Below, piece after piece: positions 34,528 to 40,695 of a stretch of 40,695 nt of DNA (positions are counted from its first letter, which is position 1; every line of letters starts with the position of its first letter). Origin of the DNA: Utricularia gibba (lineage: Eukaryota > Streptophyta > Magnoliopsida > Lamiales > Lentibulariaceae); the NCBI GenBank assembly GCA_002189035.1, contig NEEC01000262.1, positions 1 through 40,695 on the forward strand, written 5' to 3'. The notes beneath the pieces were generated by a model. It saw only the letters and a program-made list of their open reading frames with translations, searched no databases and was not told where the DNA came from. The position numbers were made by a program, and so were the translations under genes.

Positions 34528-37500
34528 GTGATATCGCAATTTAAACAAATGCAACATTGTATTCATCGATTTGCATCCTTTTGTCCTCATGAGCCATAAA
34601 GAATCGCGGGCCCGGACCAAGTTCCTAGCGAGACTGGCCGCCACAAAACGAGAAGCTGTTCCTTGAAAAACCATGTAGGCAACACCGAAAACCGAACGTT
34701 AATAAATACATCACTTTCTTTGCCGGGCTACAACTTACTTTGGGCCAAGGCCTAAGCTGATCTTTTTCCGGTTCCAAGTGCACCCAAAGACCGCCTTCTC
34801 AAGTATAAAGTAAGTTGTTGAAAAAATCATGTGGGGTGCACGTGACATCATAATTTAAACAAATGGATCATTTTTTTTAATCGATTTGCATCCAGTTGAC
34901 CTCATGAGCCATACAGAATCGGGGTCAAGGACCAAGTTCCCAGCGAGACTGGCCGCCACAAAACGAGAAGCGGTTCCTTGAAAAACCATGTAGGCAGCCC
35001 CCGAAAACCGAACGATAAAATACATCACTTTATTTGCCGGACTACAACTAACTCTCGTGCAAGCCAAACCTTACCTTTGTCCCGTTCCAGTGCACCCAAA
35101 GACCGCCTGCTCAAGTATAAAGTAAGTTGTTGAAAAAAATCATGTGGGGTGCACGTGATATCGCAATTTAAACAAATGCAACATTGTATTCATCGATTTG
35201 CATCCTTTTGTCCTCATGAGCCATAAAGAATCGCGGGCCCGGACCAAGTTCCTAGCGAGACTGGCCGCCACAAAACGAGAAGCTGTTCCTTGAAAAACCA
35301 TGTAGGCAACCGAAAACCGAACGTTAATAAATACATCACTTTCTTTGCCGGGCTACAACTTACTTTGGGCCAAGGCCTAAGCTGATCTTTTTCCGGTTCC
35401 AAGTGCACCCAAAGACCGCCTTCTCAAGTATAAAGTAAGTTGTTGAAAAAATCATGTGGGTGCACGTGACATCATAATTTAAACAAATGGATCTTTTTTT
35501 TAATCGATTTGCATCCAGTTGACCTCATGAGCCATACAGAATCGGGTCAAGGACCAAGTTCCCAGCGAGACTGGCCGCCACAAAACGAGAAGCGGTTCCT
35601 TGAAAAACCATGTAGGCAGCCCCGAAAACCGAACGATAATAAATACATCACTTTATTTGCCGGACTACAACTAACTCTCGGTGCAAGCCAAACCTTACCT
35701 TTGTCCCGTTCCAGGTGCACCCAAAGACCGCCTGCTCAAGTATAAAGTAAGTTGTTGAAAAAATCATGTGGGTGCACGTGATATCGCAATTTAAACAAAT
35801 GCAACATTGTATTCATCGATTTGCATCCTTTTGTCCTCATGAGCCATAAAGAATCGCGGGCCCGGACCAAGTTCCTAGCGAGACTGGCCGCCACAAAACG
35901 AGAAGCTGTTCCTTGAAAAACCATGTAGGCAACACCGAAAACCGAACGTTAATAAATACATCACTTTCTTTGCCGGGCTACAACTTACTTTGGGCCAAGG
36001 CCTAAGCTGATCTTTTTCCGGTTCCAAGTGCCCCCAAGACCGCCTTCTCAAGTATAAAGTAAGTTGTTGAAAAAATCATGTGGGGTGCACGTGACATCAT
36101 AATTTAAACAAATGGATCATTTTTTTTAATCGATTTGCATCCAGTTGACCTCATGAGCCATACAGAATCGGGTCAAGGACCAAGTTCCCAGCGAGACTGG
36201 CCGCCACAAAACGAGAAGCGGTTCCTTGAAAAACCATGGCAGCCCCCGAAAACCGAACGATAATAAATACATCACTTTATTTGCCGGACTACAACTAACT
36301 CTCGTGCAAGCCAAACCTTACCTTTGTCCCGTTCCAGGTGCACCAAAGACCGCCTGCTCAAGTATAAAGTAAGTTGTTGAAAAAATCATGTGGGTGCACG
36401 TGATATCGCAATTTAAACAAATGCAACATTGTATTCATCGATTTGCATCCTTTTGTCCTCATGAGCCATAAAGAATCGCGGGCCCGGACCAAGTTCCTAG
36501 CGAGACTGGCCGCCACAAAACGAGAAGCTGTTCCTTGAAAAACCATGTAGGCAACACCGAAAACCGAACGTTAATAAATACATCACTTTCTTTGCCGGGC
36601 TACAACTTACTTTGGGCCAAGGCCTAAGCTGATCTTTTTCCGGTTCCAAGTGCACCCAAAGACCGCCTTCTCAAGTATAAAGTAAGTTGTTGAAAAAATC
36701 ATGTGGGGTGCACGTGACATCATAATTTAAACAAATGGATCATTTTTTTAATCGATTTGCATCCAGTTGACCTCATGAGCCATACAGAATCGGGTCAAGG
36801 ACCAAGTTCCCAGCGAGACTGGCCGCCACAAACGAGAAGCGGTTCCTTGAAAAACCATGTAGGCAGCCCCCGAAAACCGAACGATAATAAATACATCACT
36901 TTATTTGCCGGACTACAACTAACTCTCGTGCAAGCCAAACCTTACCTTTGTCCCGTTCCAGGTGCACCCAAAGACCGCCTGCTCAAGTATAAAGTAAGTT
37001 GTTGAAAAAATCATGTGGGGTGCACGTGATATCGCAATTTAAACAAATGCAACATTGTATTCATCGATTTGCATCCTTTTGTCCTCATGAGCCATAAAGA
37101 ATCGCGGGCCCGGACCAAGTTCCTAGCGAGACTGGCCGCCACAAAACGAGAAGCTGTTCCTTGAAAAACCATGTAGGCAACACCGAAAACCGAACGTTAA
37201 TAAATACATCACTTTCTTTGCCGGGCTACAACTTACTTTGGGCCAAGGCCTAAGCTGATCTTTTTCCGGTTCCAAGTGCACCCAAAGACCGCCTTCTCAA
37301 GTATAAAGTAAGTTGTTGAAAAAATCATGTGGGGTGCACGTGACATCATAATTTAAACAAATGGATCATTTTTTTTAATCGATTTGCATCCAGTTGACCT
37401 CATGAGCCATACAGAATCGGGGTCAAGGACCAAGTTCCCAGCGAGACTGGCCGCCACAAAACGAGAAGCGGTTCCTTGAAAAACCATGTAGGCAGCCCCC

Positions 37501-40441
37501 GAAAACCGAACGATAATAAATACATCACTTTATTTGCCGGACTACAACTAACTCTCTGCAAGCCAAACCTTACCGTCCCGTTCCAGGTGCACCCAAAGAC
37601 CGCCTGCTCAAGTATAAAGTAAGTTGTTGAAAAAAATCATGTGGGGTGCACGTGATATCGCAATTTAAACAAATGCAACATTTATTCATCGATTTGCATC
37701 CTTTTGTCCTCATGAGCCATAAAGAATCGCGGGCCCGGACCAAGTTCCTAGCGAGACTGGCCGCCACAAAACGAGAAGCTGTTCCTTGAAAAACCATGTA
37801 GGCAACACGAAAACCGAACGTTAATAAATACATCACTTTCTTTGCCGGGCTACAACTTACTTTGGGCCAAGGCCTAAGCTGATCTTTTTCCGGTTCCAAG
37901 TGCACCCAAGACCGCCTCTCAAGTATAAAGTAAGTTGTTGAAAAAATCATGTGGGGTGCACGTGACATCATAATTTAAACAAATGGATCATTTTTTTAAT
38001 CGATTTGCATCCAGTTGACCTCATGAGCCATACAGAATCGGGTCAAGGACCAAGTTCCCAGCGAGACTGGCCGCCACAAAACGAGAAGCGGTTCCTTGAA
38101 AAACCATGTAGGCAGCCCCCGAAAACCGAACGATAATAAATACATCACTTTATTTGCCGGACTACAACTAACTCTCGCAAGCCAAACCTTACCTTTGTCC
38201 CGTTCCAGGTGCACCCAAGACCGCCTGCTCAAGTATAAAGTAAGTTGTTGAAAAAATCATGTGGGGTGCACGTGATATCGCAATTTAAACAAATGCAACA
38301 TTGTATTCATCGATTTGCATCCTTTGTCCTCATGAGCCATAAAGAATCGCGGGCCCGGACCAAGTTCCTAGCGAGACTGGCCGCCACAAAACGAGAAGCT
38401 GTTCCTTGAAAAACCATGTAGGCAACACCGAAAACCGAACGTTAATAAATACATCACTTTCTTTGCCGGGCTACAACTTACTTTGGGCCAAGGCCTAAGC
38501 TGATCTTTTTCCGGTTCCAAGTGCACCCAAAGACCGCCTTCTCAAGTATAAAGTAAGTTAAAAAAATCATGTGGGGTGCACGTGACATCATAATTTAAAC
38601 AAATGGATCATTTTTTTTAATCGATTTGCATCCAGTTGACCTCATGAGCCATACAGAATCGGGGTCAAGGACCAAGTTCCCAGCGAGACTGGCCGCCACA
38701 AAACGAGAAGCGGTTCCTTGAAAAACCATGTAGGCAGCCCCCGAAAACCGAACGATAAATACATCACTTTATTTGCCGGACTACAACTAACTCTCGGTGC
38801 AAGCCAAACCTTACCTTTGTCCCGTTCCAGGTGCACCCAAAGACCGCCTGCTCAAGTATAAAGTAAGTTGTTGAAAAAATCATGTGGGGTGCACGTGATA
38901 TCGCAATTTAAACAAATGCAACATTGTATTCATCGATTTGCATCCTTTTGTCCTCATGAGCCAAAGAATCGCGGCCGGACCAAGTTCCTAGCGAGACTGG
39001 CCGCCACAAAACGAGAAGCTGTTCCTTGAAAAACCATGTAGGCAACACGAAAACCGAACGTTAATAAATACATCACTTTCTTTGCCGGGCTACAACTTAC
39101 TTTGGGCCAAGGCCTAAGCTGATCTTTTTCCGGTTCCAAGTGCACCAAGACCGCTTCTCAAGTATAAAGTAAGTTGAAAAAATCATGGGGTGCACGTGAC
39201 ATCATAATTTAAACAAATGATCATTTTTTTTAATCGATTTGCATCCAGTTGACCTCATGAGCCATACAGAATCGGGGTCAAGGACCAAGTTCCCAGCGAG
39301 ACTGGCCGCCAAAACGAGAAGCGGTTCCTTGAAAAACCATGTAGGCAGCCCCCGAAAACCGAACGATAATAAATACATCACTTTATTTGCCGGACTACAA
39401 CTAACTCTCGTGCAAGCCAAACCTTACCTTTGTCCGTTCCAGGTGCACCCAAAGACCGCCTGCTCAAGTATAAAGTAAGTTGTTGAAAAAATGTGGGGTG
39501 CACGTGATATCGCAATTTAAACAAATGCAACATTGTATTCATCGATTTGCATCCTTTTGTCCTCATGAGCCATAAAGAATCGCGGGCCCGGACCAAGTTC
39601 CTAGCGAGACTGGCCGCCACAAAACGAGAAGCTGTTCCTTGAAAAACCATGTAGGCAACACCGAAAACCGAACGTTAATAAATACATCACTTTCTTTGCC
39701 GGGCTACAACTTACTTTGGGCCAAGGCCTAAGCTGATCTTTTTCCGGTTCCAAGTGCACCCAAAGACCGCCTTCTCAAGTATAAAGTAAGTTGTTGAAAA
39801 AATCATGTGGGGTGCACGTGACATCATAATTTAAACAAATGGATCATTTTTTTTAATCGATTTGCATCCAGTTGACCTCATGAGCCATACAGAATCGGGG
39901 TCAAGGACCAAGTTCCCAGCGAGACTGGCCGCCACAAAACGAGAAGCGGTTCCTTGAAAAACCATGTAGGCAGCCCCCGAAAACCGAACGATAATAAATA
40001 CATCACTTTATTTGCCGGACTACAACTAACTCTCGGTGCAAGCCAAACCTTACCTTTGTCCCGTTCCAGGTGCACCCAAAGACCGCCTGCTCAAGTATAA
40101 AGTAAGTTGTTGAAAAAATCATGTGGGGTGCACGTGATATCGCAATTTAAACAAATGCAACATTGTATTCATCGATTTGCATCCTTTTGTCCTCATGAGC
40201 CATAAAGAATCGCGGGCCCGGACCAAGTTCCTAGCGAGACTGGCCGCCACAAAACGAGAAGCTGTTCCTTGAAAAACCATGTAGGCAACACGAAAACCGA
40301 ACGTTAATAAATACATCACTTTCTTTGCCGGGCTACAACTTACTTTGGGCCAAGGCCTAAGCTGATCTTTTTCCGGTTCCAAGTGCCCCAAGACCGCCTT
40401 CTCAGTATAAAGTAGTTGTTGAAAAAATCATGTGGGTGCAC

Positions 40442-40695
40442 GTGACATCATAATTTAAACAAATGGATCATTTTTTTAATCGATTTGCATCCAGTTGACC
40501 TCATGAGCCATACAGAATCGGGTCAAGGACCAAGTTCCCAGCGAGACTGGCCGCCACAAAACGAGAAGCGGTTCCTTGAAAAACCATGTAGGCAGCCCCC
40601 GAAAACCGAACGATAATAAATACATCACTTTATTTGCCGGACTACAACTAACTCTCGGTGCAAGCCAAACCTTACCTTTGTCCCGTTCCAGGTGC
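40442..40695 (+). repeat. Truncated A monomer at the window edge
   Basis: An A2 unit (GTGACATCATAA, GGATC) cut by the end of the window at TCCAGGTGC, about 60 bp short of a full unit. It shows that the array continues beyond the window. It has GGGTC in place of GGGGTC. Confidence 0.9.

Larger units (their letters stand above)
1..40695. repeat. Satellite DNA array, A-B dimeric higher-order repeat (~630 bp)
   Basis: The entire window is tandem satellite DNA in a single orientation. Two related monomer types alternate: A (about 316 bp, head GTGACATC) and B (about 314 bp, head GTGATATC). I place monomer starts at the GTGA that follows GTGCAC. By hand I count 67 A-type and 64 B-type starts; alternation fails only where an A/B hybrid monomer occurs (1252 and 3415). 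No unique sequence, inverted copy, transposon, telomere repeat or gene interrupts the array, and both window edges fall inside monomers. Long uniform arrays of this sort are known from eukaryotic (peri)centromeric and other heterochromatin; that location is inference here. The host and satellite family are not identifiable to me from the sequence. Non-coding. Confidence 0.98.
25270..40695 (+). repeat. Array block 5: homogenised B2-A2 dimers
   Basis: B starts: 25270, 25896, 26517, 27144, 27770, 28399, 29025, 29653, 30277, 30905, 31532, 32152, 32776, 33402, 34029, 34528, 35155, 35778, 36400, 37026, 37652, 38272, 38895, 39504, 40134. A starts: 25583, 26209, 26830, 27456, 28084, 28712, 29339, 29964, 30590, 31219, 31842, 32460, 33088, 33714, 34842, 35466, 36091, 36714, 37340, 37962, 38582, 39196, 39818, 40442. 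Every B-to-A junction is of the B2-A2 type (CTTCTCAAG with TAAG and GTTGAAA, then CATCATAA). Remaining differences are mainly one-base runs such as GTGGGG/GTGGG, CCCCC/CCCC, AAAA/AAA, and CTCTCGGTG against CTCTCGTG. The one structural break is the fused B/A unit at 34029. Confidence 0.94.

Noticed and set aside
1-40695. CRISPR array
   Set aside because: The regular spacing comes from contiguous 315-bp monomers. There are no 20-50 bp repeats separated by unique spacers and no cas genes.
1-40695. tRNA-derived SINE or other Pol III unit
   Set aside because: I looked for A and B box sequences; CGGTTCCTTGAA only faintly resembles a B box and no A box lies at the right distance. There is no poly(A) tail or target-site duplication.
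1-40695. rDNA intergenic spacer subrepeats
   Set aside because: No rRNA sequence or unique spacer is seen in 40 kb, and 630-bp dimers repeated over 60 times without a break are far more typical of satellite DNA.
1-40695. Bacterial or phage genome segment with operons
   Set aside because: No coding region, ribosome binding site pattern, tRNA or terminator; the full length is explained by the satellite.

Overview
The whole 40.7 kb window is one uninterrupted tandem satellite array, read from end to end without any unique sequence, gene, RNA gene or transposon. The array is a two-monomer higher-order repeat: an A monomer of about 316 bp alternates head-to-tail with a related B monomer of about 314 bp, giving a dimer of about 630 bp. 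By hand I count 67 A-type and 64 B-type monomer starts, all in the same orientation; the window cuts the array at both ends. A and B are roughly 85% alike by eye. Such arrays are typical of eukaryotic heterochromatin, often (peri)centromeric. I cannot place the species or name the satellite family from sequence alone; plant and animal hosts both remain possible.

Layout: (1) 1-6224 is heterogeneous and holds two A/B hybrid monomers that skip one monomer each; (2) 6225-13655 is mostly the 'B1-A1' junction subtype; (3) 13656-24214 is a transition zone mixing subtypes and containing most monomers with patchwork A/B heads; (4) 24160-25269 is a cluster of rearrangements: a scrambled junction, a chimeric monomer and a 129-bp internal tandem duplication; (5) 25270-40695 is strongly homogenised 'B2-A2' sequence, broken only by one roughly 130-bp deletion near 34244.

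Every intact monomer carries the same landmarks: GTGCACGTGA at the junction (an E-box/G-box core CACGTG, read in reverse as RTCACGTG like yeast CDEI), an ATCGATTTGCAT block (overlapping ClaI site and octamer ATTTGCAT), AATAAA, and TATAAA followed by GTAAGT. There are no credible protein genes. The many 60-130 aa open frames are the same few frames recurring once per monomer and broken by indels. The most interesting points are the strict dimeric order with subtype haplotypes coupled across the B/A junction, the rearrangement cluster exactly where heterogeneous array meets homogenised array, and the perfectly periodic CACGTG element. Much single-base length variation sits in homopolymers and may be sequencing error.
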